DNA of 12,567 nt from JAVVTR01 sp036653535 (GCA_036653535.1 JAVVTR010000029.1:1-12567), one strand, 5' to 3'. Positions 1-5,960 are shown, counted from the first letter of the stretch. Made by a program: numbers and translations. Notes: generated by a model not told the origin, from the letters alone.

Positions 1-34
1 ACATTTCGTTTTTCGTTTTTGGACATTTCGTTTT
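1..34. repeat. Short direct repeat at window edge
   Basis: The 12-mer ACATTTCGTTTT occurs at 1-12 and again at 23-34, a 22-bp period, with TCGTTTTTGG between the copies. The array is cut by the window edge, so the copy number is unknown. A plus-strand frame with a TTG start (33-233, 66 codons) begins in it, but I have no good evidence that this frame is a gene. Confidence 0.4.
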
Positions 35-288
35 GCGGATTATAGGTGGAGTTCTTGCATCGGTAAGGCGATGGGCGTTGCTAGCCACCTCTGCCTTGTC
101 GAGGTTAAATTCAGTAGAAAGGACGCAGGTTGGCAATACCCACAACGGAGACGTTTCGTTTCCTATAATAGTTCTATTAAGACATATTCGTGAGTTTTCT
201 TCGTATGCTGGAATAGCCGCTATTGTCTCTTAAATAAATTACAGAAGTATAATTTACATCCTAAGACAATCACAAAACGACTAAAATA

Positions 289-516
289 TTATTCTCTTGG
301 GGTAATTAATACTGGATAAAAAGTGTTTACATTCCTGCTCACGTGGGTTTCTTCCATATTGAACCAATCTGAATAATGCTTACCGGCTACGATATCGGTA
401 TTGCCGCCATTGGCGGGGAGGGTGGTTGGTATTTTGGAGACTTTGTCCAAACGTTCCAAGGCAAAGCTGGGAGTACAGCGAACTTTTTTTTTAGGATGTG
501 AGCGCTGGATCAGGAT
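289..516 (-). pseudogene. Open minus-strand fragment without a start
   Basis: After a stop at 517-519 the minus strand stays open for 75 codons and ends with TAA at 289-291. The translation has a mixed, protein-like composition (for example SFALERLDKVSK and DIVAGKHYSDWFNMEETHV) and ends YPVLITPRE. No ATG is found near the beginning of the frame; the first methionine is well inside. I do not recognise the family. It may be the C-terminal remnant of a larger gene, or a chance frame. Confidence 0.2.
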
Positions 517-593
517 CTAATAAAAACCTAAGCTTGGAAGGAGCTCCTTGCAAGTCAACAGCCTAAAAAGAATATACGAAGTCTTTAAATCTC

Positions 594-710
594 CTATTTT
601 TCGTCTATATCCTTAGCAACAACCTTATATTTAAATTCGGTGGTTAAAGCGGTATCCCAATCCCCTTTGACAACCTTCTCTTTAAAGACGAGTGATTTTA
701 AATCGGCCAT
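594..710 (-). CDS. Small 38-residue hypothetical protein
   Basis: A minus-strand ATG at 708-710 opens a 38-codon frame ending at 594-596. The peptide starts MADLKSLVFKEKVVKGDW, is rich in lysine and acidic residues, and has no membrane segment. AAAGG abuts the start, too close for a normal Shine-Dalgarno, but Bacteroidota depend little on one. An AT-rich pentanucleotide repeat lies just upstream. It could be an intact small gene or the N-terminal piece of a decayed one; the family is not recognised. Confidence 0.25.
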   Translation of the reverse strand: MADLKSLVFKEKVVKGDWDTALTTEFKYKVVAKDIDEK

Positions 711-720
711 CCTTTGGCTT

Positions 721-746
721 ACTAAACTAAACTAAATTAAATTAAA
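721..746. repeat. ACTAA/ATTAA pentanucleotide repeat
   Basis: Three ACTAA units are followed by two ATTAA units in tandem at 721-745. On the minus strand this is an AT-rich tract directly upstream of the small frame at 594-710, where promoter elements would sit. Function unknown. Confidence 0.6.
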
Positions 747-910
747 CAAAATCCCTAATTAGGTTCCCGAGGTAGACAGGGTCGGGTAGATGGTAGGCGT
801 AGTTTAGGAACATTTTATACCAGCAGCAGGGATAATCGTAGAGATGGCAACCTTACCGCTGACATATACGGATAGGACTATGCCCGATTTTATTATTTTC
901 AATTAGAATA

Positions 911-1087
911 CTATTCTTTTTTAGCAATATTAATGTTTTCATGCGCCGCAATAGAACAAGAACTTTCTTGTTCTATTGGTATATACCACAATGGGATTGT
1001 GCAATTAGTACCACCACCTCCTCCACCTCCTCCTCCATTTATTTGACAGCACGCATGGCAACCTTGGCAATGTGGGTTTGGAAATCT
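911..1087 (-). other. Glycine-run reading frame overlapping regulator 3' end
   Basis: In the -1 frame relative to the regulator gene (1039-1599) the minus strand is open from the 3' end of that gene to a TAG at 911-913. The translation contains HCQGCHACC, then nine consecutive glycines (GGA and GGT codons), then TNCTIPLWYIPIEQESSC and a short polar tail. There is no ATG in this frame. It could be reached from the regulator by slippage on A_AAA_AAA at 1087-1093, which would replace the last 15 residues with 58 others. A second frame starting at an ATG next to the regulator stop encodes only 21 residues. Chance, a RiPP-precursor remnant and a real frameshift product are all possible. Confidence 0.22.
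949..978. repeat. Perfect 14-bp inverted repeat
   Basis: Arms CAATAGAACAAGAA and TTCTTGTTCTATTG are exact reverse complements separated by two bases. The structure lies about 60 bp beyond the regulator stop. It lacks a T tract on either side, so it is not a textbook intrinsic terminator, although it may still end or stabilise the regulator transcript. A protein-binding site or mobile-element end is also possible. Confidence 0.6.
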
Positions 1088-1599
1088 TTTTTTAATGTTT
1101 CTATTTCTATTCTAAGTTCGTCTATGCGTTCATTTTTGCTATTTAATATGCCCTCCAAGCGTCCCACTTCTTTATTTAAAATTTTATTTTCAAATAATAA
1201 CGTATGTATTTGTTCTTTACTCTCTGCTATTTGTTTCTTGTAAATTTCTAATACCGTGGGGTCTTGTGTGTTTTCTGAAATATTAGGAGTGGAACATTCT
1301 CTAGACACAGGAGCGTCGGATAGCTTGTTCATGGGGCCATCACCAGTAAGAAGCCAATCCATGCTAATAGATGAAAATATGTTTGCAATTGCAGTAATTA
1401 TATCTATGCTCGCAATAGGATATTGTTGATTACGTATATCTATATTAAAGATTCTATTTAGCTTCTGTGAGCTTGATAAACCTATTATTTCGCTAAATTT
1501 TTTCACACTTCCTTTAGCGTACAGCTTAATAAGTTTTTGTATTCTATGATTAATGGGAGGTAAAAGAATGTTTTCAGTATTTGTCTTATTTTCTTGCAT
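1039..1599 (-). CDS. XRE-family phage repressor-like regulator
   Basis: A 186-residue protein. Residues about 16-90 form a Cro/CI-type helix-turn-helix domain: INHRIQKLIKLY, then KKFSEIIGLSSSQKLNRIF as the HTH core, ending in ISMDWLLTGDGPM. The 'DWLLTG-G-M' ending is typical of regulators of Bacteroidota prophages and mobile elements. Residues about 115-175 are heptad-like and highly charged, consistent with a coiled coil for oligomerisation. There is no visible LexA/CI-type protease domain (no clear Ser-Lys pair), so induction, if it occurs, may not work by RecA-assisted self-cleavage. It is transcribed away from the 68-residue gene at 1819, an arrangement like an immunity switch. I infer that it represses the lysis/tail genes, but only the family is visible. 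An overlapping frame at its 3' end is noted separately. Confidence 0.85.
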   Translation of the reverse strand: MQENKTNTENILLPPINHRIQKLIKLYAKGSVKKFSEIIGLSSSQKLNRIFNIDIRNQQYPIASIDIITAIANIFSSISMDWLLTGDGPMNKLSDAPVSRECSTPNISENTQDPTVLEIYKKQIAESKEQIHTLLFENKILNKEVGRLEGILNSKNERIDELRIEIETLKKDFQTHIAKVAMRAVK

Positions 1600-1609
1600 T
1601 ATTGAAAAT

Positions 1610-1624
1610 ATGTTTGTATGTTTG
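1610..1624. promoter_or_regulatory. Candidate operator, direct repeat
   Basis: ATGTTTG is repeated with an 8-bp period (1610-1616 and 1618-1624) in the short leader between the putative -7 box at 1649-1656 and the regulator start codon at 1599. This position would suit autoregulation by the XRE protein. The assignment rests on position and repetition only. Confidence 0.3.
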
Positions 1625-1648
1625 CACCCGTTTTTTGTTTTTTTACAA

Positions 1649-1656
1649 CAAATATA
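1649..1656 (-). promoter_or_regulatory. Putative -7 box for the regulator
   Basis: On the minus strand TATATTTG matches the Bacteroidota -7 consensus TAnnTTTG exactly, 50 bp upstream of the regulator start. The -33 region carries only a T-rich stretch, not a clear TTTG, so the match is partial. Confidence 0.4.
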
Positions 1657-1718
1657 AGAAAAAAAGCGGAAAATACAGGCAAGTAAACTTAATTTTAATT
1701 ACAAACACCTCTATAAAA

Positions 1719-1731
1719 AGATCGATGATCT
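1719..1731. promoter_or_regulatory. Small inverted repeat in the divergent region
   Basis: AGATC-GAT-GATCT is a 5-bp inverted repeat with a 3-bp centre, in the 219-bp space between the two divergent regulatory genes. It could be half of an operator. There is no other support. Confidence 0.2.
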
Positions 1732-1818
1732 ATTATACAAAAGATACTCTTAAGATGAATTTTATACCGAAACTAATATAATGATTAATTATGCTTTAGA
1801 TGTTTAAAGGAAAGAAAT

Positions 1819-2025
1819 ATGTCATATAATAAAATAGGATATTATCAAAGAGTGGCAGTTATTAAAGAAATAACTGCGGCGCACTATGCGCCATACCACG
1901 ATCAATGTTATAAAATGATATGGAAAAAATATATTCATTCTCAATTTGGAATATGTTATCAAACATATTTGAATTATCTTAAAGAAGAGCCGTTAGATAG
2001 AGGCATAGACTCCAAACAAATTTAA
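1819..2025 (+). CDS. Small hypothetical protein beside the repressor
   Basis: A 68-residue protein starting MSYNKIGYYQRVAVIKEI, rich in tyrosine and basic residues, with a central IWKKYIHSQFGICYQTYLNYL segment. Small proteins with a similar 'YY-RV...FGI-Y-T---YL' pattern are, as far as I recall, seen near regulators in Bacteroidota prophages; no function is established to my knowledge. AAAGGAAAG just upstream gives a fair ribosome-binding site. It is divergent from the XRE gene and ends in a strong hairpin whose loop contains its stop codon, so it is probably transcribed alone. An early regulator (Cro-like, activator or antirepressor) is a guess from context. No classical HTH is evident, although the compact basic and helical composition could bind nucleic acid. 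Confidence 0.7.
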   Translation: MSYNKIGYYQRVAVIKEITAAHYAPYHDQCYKMIWKKYIHSQFGICYQTYLNYLKEEPLDRGIDSKQI

Positions 2026-2035
2026 AGTCTATGCC
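2002..2035 (+). terminator. Intrinsic terminator with stop codon in its loop
   Basis: GGCATAGACT (2002-2011) pairs perfectly with AGTCTATGCC (2026-2035), leaving a 14-nt loop that holds the TAA of the 68-residue gene. ACGTTTTATTATTT follows, a usable T-rich tail for the plus strand. It separates this gene from the convergent minus-strand pair and may act on both. Confidence 0.75.
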
Positions 2036-2071
2036 ACGTTTTATTATTTAAATGTCCTTTTAAGAAGAACT

Positions 2072-2545
2072 TTAGTTGCTTAAAAGAGGGGAAAGTTTAG
2101 TATGTGTGTATTGGATAGAGGATATAATATCAACATAAGAAAATTTATATGTAATTATAAAAGCACGAATACTATCTTGTCGGGATTGCTTTTGTATTTT
2201 GACCCGAATCAAATTAGAAAACATTTCACCACCAGCCTTTCCATGCAGAATGGCGTGAATAGCATCTATTTTATCCAGTAGGATAAATTCTCGTTCTTGT
2301 AATATTTCAGGAGTTATATTCTCCAATCCACCATACATTCTATCCGCTATAGTAAGGACTAAATCTCCTTCGCCTTCTTGTCTTAGGCATCCTTGTTGAA
2401 TATAATTCACCTGTTCTAAATCTACTAGAACGCAAGGAAAAGTTAGAGGAGGTTGTGCAAGGTCTAATTGACCCCAATTCTCAGCAATATATAGATTTGG
2501 AATATTTTTCAGCAGGTTCATCACGGTTTTAAAAAAGAGTTTCAT
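2072..2545 (-). CDS. Tail-terminator-like (gp37-type) phage protein
   Basis: A 157-residue soluble protein. Residues about 23-45 (NWGQLDLAQPPLTFPCVLVDL) and the following EGDLVLTIADRM resemble a small family found between head and tail genes of Mu-like Bacteroidota prophages, which I take to be a tail completion or terminator protein (comparable to Mu gp37 or lambda gpU). The family assignment is from memory of the motif pattern. The gene is on the minus strand, 49 bp downstream of the amidase, probably in one transcript with it, and opposite to the sheath and tube genes it should serve. A terminator would cap the tail at the end distal to the baseplate; in a headless particle this protein would close the top. 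Confidence 0.5.
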   Translation of the reverse strand: MKLFFKTVMNLLKNIPNLYIAENWGQLDLAQPPLTFPCVLVDLEQVNYIQQGCLRQEGEGDLVLTIADRMYGGLENITPEILQEREFILLDKIDAIHAILHGKAGGEMFSNLIRVKIQKQSRQDSIRAFIITYKFSYVDIISSIQYTHTKLSPLLSN

Positions 2546-2594
2546 GTTATATTATATATGTTATTAAACAATTTATTTTCAAGAAGTTGGTTTC

Positions 2595-3041
2595 TTATAT
2601 ATTTTTATATTCCTGTTTGGCATCAAAACAAGGGCATTCTTTTAGATACTCTTTTTTTTCTATGATTCCATTATAATTCGTATCGGGAGAGAAATCCCTA
2701 TGTCCTTGAATCTCTGCCTTTGGATATCGTTCTCTTAAATTTTCGAGTAAAAAGAAAAGAGTGGCCTTTTGTTTTTCTGTTCGATTATCTATGGCTTTAC
2801 CTTGTGCATTTATACCTCCCACGTAAGCAATATTAATAGTAATAGCATTATAGCCTTTTACTCCATTACTAATTTTGTTTTCCTCCAAAAGAGTTATTAA
2901 ATCACCATTAGGCATAATTAGATAATGATAGCCGGGAGTGTTCCACCCACGGTCTTTCCATGTACGATTTAAAGAAGATAGCGTAGTAGTATTTTGGCTA
3001 CTTGCGGTGCAATGAATGACTAAATATTGAATGTTTCTCAT
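2595..3041 (-). CDS. N-acetylmuramoyl-L-alanine amidase (endolysin)
   Basis: A 148-residue amidase_2/PGRP-fold enzyme, close in length to T7 lysozyme (151). It cleaves the bond between N-acetylmuramic acid and L-alanine in peptidoglycan. Expected zinc ligands are His10 (LVIHCTAS), His114 (GHRDFSPD) and Cys136 (KECPCFD); Tyr38 (GYHYLI) and Lys134 match the T7 catalytic Tyr/Lys. All key residues are present, so the enzyme looks active. There is no signal peptide, so it would need a holin to reach the wall. It lies divergent from the holin/spanin candidates across a 197-bp intergenic region, completing a lysis cassette. It could alternatively be a tail-associated enzyme, but its size and neighbours fit an endolysin. 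Confidence 0.92.
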   Translation of the reverse strand: MRNIQYLVIHCTASSQNTTTLSSLNRTWKDRGWNTPGYHYLIMPNGDLITLLEENKISNGVKGYNAITINIAYVGGINAQGKAIDNRTEKQKATLFFLLENLRERYPKAEIQGHRDFSPDTNYNGIIEKKEYLKECPCFDAKQEYKNI

Positions 3042-3129
3042 TTTTATATGTTTTTTATGATGAATTCAAATGCAAAATTCCTTTTTAAAATCGTGTGTAA
3101 AAAAAATAGTCCAAAGGGTTTAGAATATT

Positions 3130-3161
3130 TTTGCAAGGTCTTTTATTGTCCAGTAGTTTTG
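3130..3161 (+). promoter_or_regulatory. Bacteroidota-type promoter for lysis/tail operon
   Basis: TTTG at 3130-3133 and TAGTTTTG at 3154-3161 match the Bacteroidota -33/-7 consensus (TTTG, 19-21 bp, TAnnTTTG) exactly with a 20-bp spacer. Transcription would start about 7 bp later, leaving a leader of about 70 nt before the ATG at 3239. A second -7-like TATTTTTG at 3126-3133 lacks a clear -33 box. This is the best candidate for the promoter of the whole plus-strand run. Confidence 0.55.
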
Positions 3162-3238
3162 CATCGTCAAAACAAAGAAAACTATCCGCTGAAAAAAGAA
3201 AAGTAAGCAGAGAAAAGTAAATTTTTAAAAAAAACTCC

Positions 3239-3598
3239 ATGGACTGGACAACCATTCTTCTTTCTTTATTTACTCCTTTATCAGGCATAGTGGGTTGGTT
3301 TGCGGGAAGCCACAAACGGCGCAACGATTTTATATCCGATTTACAAGACTCTATCGACCTATTAACTCAAAAGTACACCGATACTTTAAATCGGCTCACT
3401 CTTGCACAGGAGGAAAACCAAAAGTTTCAAACAGGACAAGCAGAGATGCTCGGTGAACTTCGCGAAGTAAGAAAAGAAAATGCAGCCCTAAAGGCATCTT
3501 TGGAAGAGATAAAAAGAGAGAACACTCTTCTTAAGAAAACAGTTGATGACTTACACTTCCAAATCAACGGAATAAAAACTATTACAAAAATGGAGTAA
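3239..3598 (+). CDS. Membrane-anchored coiled-coil protein, holin/spanin candidate
   Basis: A 119-residue protein with one N-terminal membrane helix (residues about 4-24, ILLSLFTPLSGIVGWFAG) followed by a basic KRR cluster and a long charged, heptad-like region (about 33-110) typical of coiled coil. Short proteins of this shape are common beside the amidase in Bacteroidota prophages. The KRR after the helix suggests the coiled coil is cytoplasmic under the positive-inside rule, which favours a holin-like or antiholin role over an inner-membrane spanin (whose coiled coil must be periplasmic). The next gene starts one base after its stop codon, so the two are translationally linked. There is no sequence-level proof of holin activity. 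Confidence 0.65.
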   Translation: MDWTTILLSLFTPLSGIVGWFAGSHKRRNDFISDLQDSIDLLTQKYTDTLNRLTLAQEENQKFQTGQAEMLGELREVRKENAALKASLEEIKRENTLLKKTVDDLHFQINGIKTITKME

Positions 3599-3599
3599 A

Positions 3600-4016
3600 A
3601 TGAAAAAAATACTTTGTATTTTTCTTTTGTTTGCTTGTATGGGCTGTAAATCTGGTCAAAAACTAACGACGGATACTACTCTTTTGCAGTCACACCATGC
3701 AGAACATAAAACGACCAATAAAGACAGTCTATTGTTTTACAAACATGATTCTGTGTTTGTTTGGATAAAAGGAGATACGGTTTACCAAAGTCGTTTTCGC
3801 AGCGAATACTGTACTCGTTTTAGAGATAGAACCGATACCTTATGTATTATCGATACGTTACAACTAAAAAAAACAGTTTTTAAAAACGTAAAGACACCTC
3901 CAAACCAATGGCAAATATTTCAAATATGGTGTGGACGTATTGGCCTAGTTTTTCTTTTGCTTTTTCTTGGATATAGGGTATGGAAATATAGATATAAAAT
4001 CAACCATTCGCCATAG
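3600..4016 (+). CDS. Lipoprotein with C-terminal membrane helix, u-spanin candidate
   Basis: A 138-residue protein. The N-terminus is a lipoprotein signal (MKKILCIFLLFACMGCKSG; Cys16, or Cys13, as lipidation site). Residues about 20-105 form a polar domain with repeated short beta-like motifs (DSVFVWIKGDTVY, RDRTDTLCIIDTLQL). Residues about 108-127 (GRIGLVFLLLFLGYRV) form a membrane helix followed by a basic tail, KYRYKINHSP, that would stay in the cytoplasm. A lipid-anchored N-terminus plus a C-terminal inner-membrane helix is the architecture of unimolecular spanins such as T1 gp11 (131 residues), which fuse inner and outer membranes at the end of lysis. Position directly after the holin candidate and near the amidase supports this. 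Not proven: the lipoprotein could remain in the inner membrane. Confidence 0.65.
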   Translation: MKKILCIFLLFACMGCKSGQKLTTDTTLLQSHHAEHKTTNKDSLLFYKHDSVFVWIKGDTVYQSRFRSEYCTRFRDRTDTLCIIDTLQLKKTVFKNVKTPPNQWQIFQIWCGRIGLVFLLLFLGYRVWKYRYKINHSP

Positions 4017-4053
4017 GATACTCTACATATAGCATAGATAAAATTTATTTACA

Positions 4054-4170
4054 ATGTATTTAATACCAAAAATGACCACAATACAAAAAAGAAAGGCTTT
4101 GAAAGTACTGCACTCGAAGGCGAAGATGTTGGCTCCAAGAAATGGGATCAAAAGAAAAAATAAAACTTAA
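4054..4170 (+). CDS. Possible small basic peptide upstream of sheath
   Basis: An ATG at 4054 (or in frame at 4072) opens 38 (or 32) codons ending TAA at 4168-4170. The peptide is strongly basic (MTTIQKRKALKVLHSKAK, then APRNGIKRKNKT) and lacks hydrophobic segments. It occupies the otherwise empty 314-bp gap between the spanin candidate and the sheath gene, and the plus strand here is coding-like. I do not recognise it. It may be a small DNA/RNA-binding phage peptide or a chance frame. Confidence 0.35.
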   Translation: MYLIPKMTTIQKRKALKVLHSKAKMLAPRNGIKRKNKT

Positions 4171-4207
4171 ACCATATTATAAGCAACGGTACTTCATCGT
4201 CTACTTA

Positions 4208-4230
4208 GAGGAAAATATTTTATTCTCCTC
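4208..4230 (+). terminator. Hairpin in the lysis-to-tail gap
   Basis: GAGGA-AAATA (4208-4217) pairs with TATTCTCCTC-side bases (4221-4230): nine pairs with one A-C mismatch and a 3-nt loop. It is followed by CTATTGTCCGGTTTTC, not a clean T tract. It could be a weak terminator or attenuator that sets the ratio of lysis to tail transcripts. The rest of the gap up to the sheath start (4231-4330) contains a second small hairpin, ATGCA-TTTTT-TGCAT (4263-4277), and an A-rich leader. Confidence 0.35.
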
Positions 4231-4330
4231 CTATTGTCCGGTTTTCTTATTAAGGAAATATCATGCATTTTTTGCATCCTAATTCTCAAAAAAAACAATA
4301 TAAATTACAAACCATTAAAATTTAATCATT

Positions 4331-5509
4331 ATGGCATTACCAGGTGTACACATTACTTTAGGCAATGGCAGTTTAGGACAAGCAGCCAGCTACGATGACG
4401 GGGTGGCGGGATTAATCCTTACAGGGTCCGCTATCACGGGAAAATTAGAATTAAACAAGCATTACCTCTTAGGTTCCACTAAGGACCTAATTACTTTAGG
4501 TATTAGCATTGAGAACAACCCATTAATAGACAAAGAGGTGAAAGCCTTTTATAGTCAATGTGGTGAAGGAGCCGAGCTACATCTCTTAGTGGTAAGTGCA
4601 GCCACGACCTTAACGACGATGTGTGATCCGGCAGAAGGTTCACCTATCAGCACCCTTATCCAGTCAGGAGGAGGACGTATCCGACTACTTGGACTTAACA
4701 AAATATCTCCAGCAGAATATGTGGCTACACTCACCCATGGTATAGATGAGGATGCCATTACGGCAGCGTCTAAGGCACAGCAAGTAGCCGATAGTTTTGC
4801 GAGTAAAATCATGCCCTTTCGGATTTTCATGCCTGCCCCGGCATGGAATGGAACTACGGACACCTTGTTTAAGCCAAACGAATCCTCCTACAATCGAGTA
4901 GCGTTTGTTCTTGCTTCGGATGCCAAGGTTTCCAATGTCTATCCTGCAGCTATTGGTATGGTATTAGGTCGAGCGGCAAAAGCGGAAGCTCAGCAATGTT
5001 TAGGACGTGTGCGTTTTGGCAGTTTAGCATCACAAGGTTATTTCACCTCTGGTCACGACTTTTTGGAAAAAGGTGCTTTGTCGCAGGCTTTAGATGCGGC
5101 TGGTTATATTTTCTTTATAAACTATCCCTCTAAAAACGGCTGCTATCTCAATGGAAACCCCATGGCAACACCCGCTACAGACGACTATTGTGAGTTAAAC
5201 AACGGGCGCATTATAGACAAGGCGATGTGTATAACTTACAACACCTATATTTCCGAGATCATGGACAACGTGGAAGTAGACGAAATGGGAGCATTGTCCT
5301 CTGGGGTTTGCAAAAATTTCGAGGGAATGATAGAGAATGCAATCAATGCAAGTATGGGAAATCAAATCAGTAGTTTTTCGGCTTATGTAAATCCCAAACA
5401 AAATGTTTTATCAACAAAAACCTTAGAAATTGCTTGTTCTATAGTTCCTCTTGGCGTATTAAAGCGTATAGAGGTTACCCTTGCTTTTTCCAATCCTGCT
5501 CGTGGATAA
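4331..5509 (+). CDS. Contractile tail sheath protein (DUF2586-like)
   Basis: A 392-residue protein, the usual size for the short sheath proteins of Mu-like Bacteroidota phages. The N-terminus (ALPGVHITLGNGSLG) and the C-terminal strand-rich module (ISSFSAYVNPKQNVLSTK, then IACSIVPLGVLKRIEVTLAF) match the DUF2586 sheath pattern: the C-terminal arms mesh neighbouring subunits. A conserved central part, about residues 203-230, reads YPAAIGMVLGRAAKAEAQQC. The sheath polymerises around the tube and contracts to drive it through the target envelope. The gene starts at an ATG after an A-rich leader and is followed 25 bp later by the tube gene, the standard sheath-tube pair. It makes the system a contractile (myovirus-type) tail. 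Confidence 0.88.
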   Translation: MALPGVHITLGNGSLGQAASYDDGVAGLILTGSAITGKLELNKHYLLGSTKDLITLGISIENNPLIDKEVKAFYSQCGEGAELHLLVVSAATTLTTMCDPAEGSPISTLIQSGGGRIRLLGLNKISPAEYVATLTHGIDEDAITAASKAQQVADSFASKIMPFRIFMPAPAWNGTTDTLFKPNESSYNRVAFVLASDAKVSNVYPAAIGMVLGRAAKAEAQQCLGRVRFGSLASQGYFTSGHDFLEKGALSQALDAAGYIFFINYPSKNGCYLNGNPMATPATDDYCELNNGRIIDKAMCITYNTYISEIMDNVEVDEMGALSSGVCKNFEGMIENAINASMGNQISSFSAYVNPKQNVLSTKTLEIACSIVPLGVLKRIEVTLAFSNPARG

Positions 5510-5533
5510 TTATTAATTTAAAAAAGAAAAAAA

Positions 5534-5956
5534 ATGAATTTTAATTCAAAAGAATACACCTACTGTGATATGCAGGTGGTGCTTTTTGGCAAGCCGATAA
5601 TGGGTTTAAAAGGTATAGAATACACCTCCAAAAAAAACAAAGAAGTGCTTTATGGAGCAGGTAGATATCCGCATGCCGTGCAACATGGAAAACGGGAATA
5701 CGATGGTACGCTTACTTTGCTACAAAGCGAACTTATAGCCTTAGATCGTTCGGCCCAATTAGCTGGATATAAAGACTGTTTAGATTTAGACTTTGATATT
5801 GTGGTATGTTATCTTTCCCCTACCGGGATTCTTACTACCGATGTGATAAAAGGGGCTTCTATTACAGAAAAGCCCAAGAGTTTAAAGATGGACGACCTGC
5901 AAATGGAAGTTGCCCTTCCTTTTGTTGCCCTTAATATCCTCGACAATATAGTATAA
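5534..5956 (+). CDS. Tail tube protein
   Basis: A 140-residue protein placed directly behind the sheath gene, with the size and pattern of tube proteins of Bacteroidota myophages: an N-terminal NSKEYTYCDMQVVLFGKPI strand pair, a conserved loop at residues 40-67 (YGAGRYPHAVQHGKREYDG, then LTLLQSEL), and alternating strands ending EVALPFVALNIL. It would assemble as stacked hexameric rings lining the sheath. Its assignment rests on order (sheath-tube-chaperone-tape measure) and on these family-like motifs. A strong GC-rich hairpin follows, suggesting that sheath and tube mRNA is made or kept in excess over the distal genes. Confidence 0.82.
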   Translation: MNFNSKEYTYCDMQVVLFGKPIMGLKGIEYTSKKNKEVLYGAGRYPHAVQHGKREYDGTLTLLQSELIALDRSAQLAGYKDCLDLDFDIVVCYLSPTGILTTDVIKGASITEKPKSLKMDDLQMEVALPFVALNILDNIV

Positions 5957-5960
5957 AAAG

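Larger units (their letters stand above)
35..910. other. Gene-poor left flank with decayed coding fragments
   Basis: No convincing full-length gene lies here. The stretch holds two minus-strand coding-like fragments (289-516 and 594-710), a pentanucleotide repeat (721-746) and a 12-bp palindrome AAGGAGCTCCTT at 538-549. A further minus-strand frame around 800-900 reads coding-like but is broken by stops. I found no tRNA, rRNA or CRISPR structure. The region probably marks the left boundary of the tail cluster, or an eroded older insertion; this is inference. Confidence 0.4.

Noticed and set aside
33..233. Plus-strand 66-codon frame with a TTG start
   Set aside because: No ATG and no family I can name; it begins in a short repeat and could be a shadow or a decayed fragment. 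Kept only as a note.
844..1065. 11-bp direct repeat ATGGCAACCTT at 844-854 and 1055-1065
   Set aside because: Flanking sequences do not match, so a duplication of the regulator 3' end is not supported; probably chance.
941..1243. Plus-strand 100-codon frame
   Set aside because: Antisense to the well-supported XRE regulator; low-complexity Ser/Thr/Phe composition caused by the opposite strand.
1581..1781. Plus-strand 66-codon frame across the regulatory gap
   Set aside because: Overlaps the regulator start and its probable promoter; composition reflects AT-rich intergenic DNA.
3085..3324. Minus-strand 79-codon frame
   Set aside because: Overlaps the start of the coiled-coil gene and the promoter at 3130-3161; no domain or family pattern.
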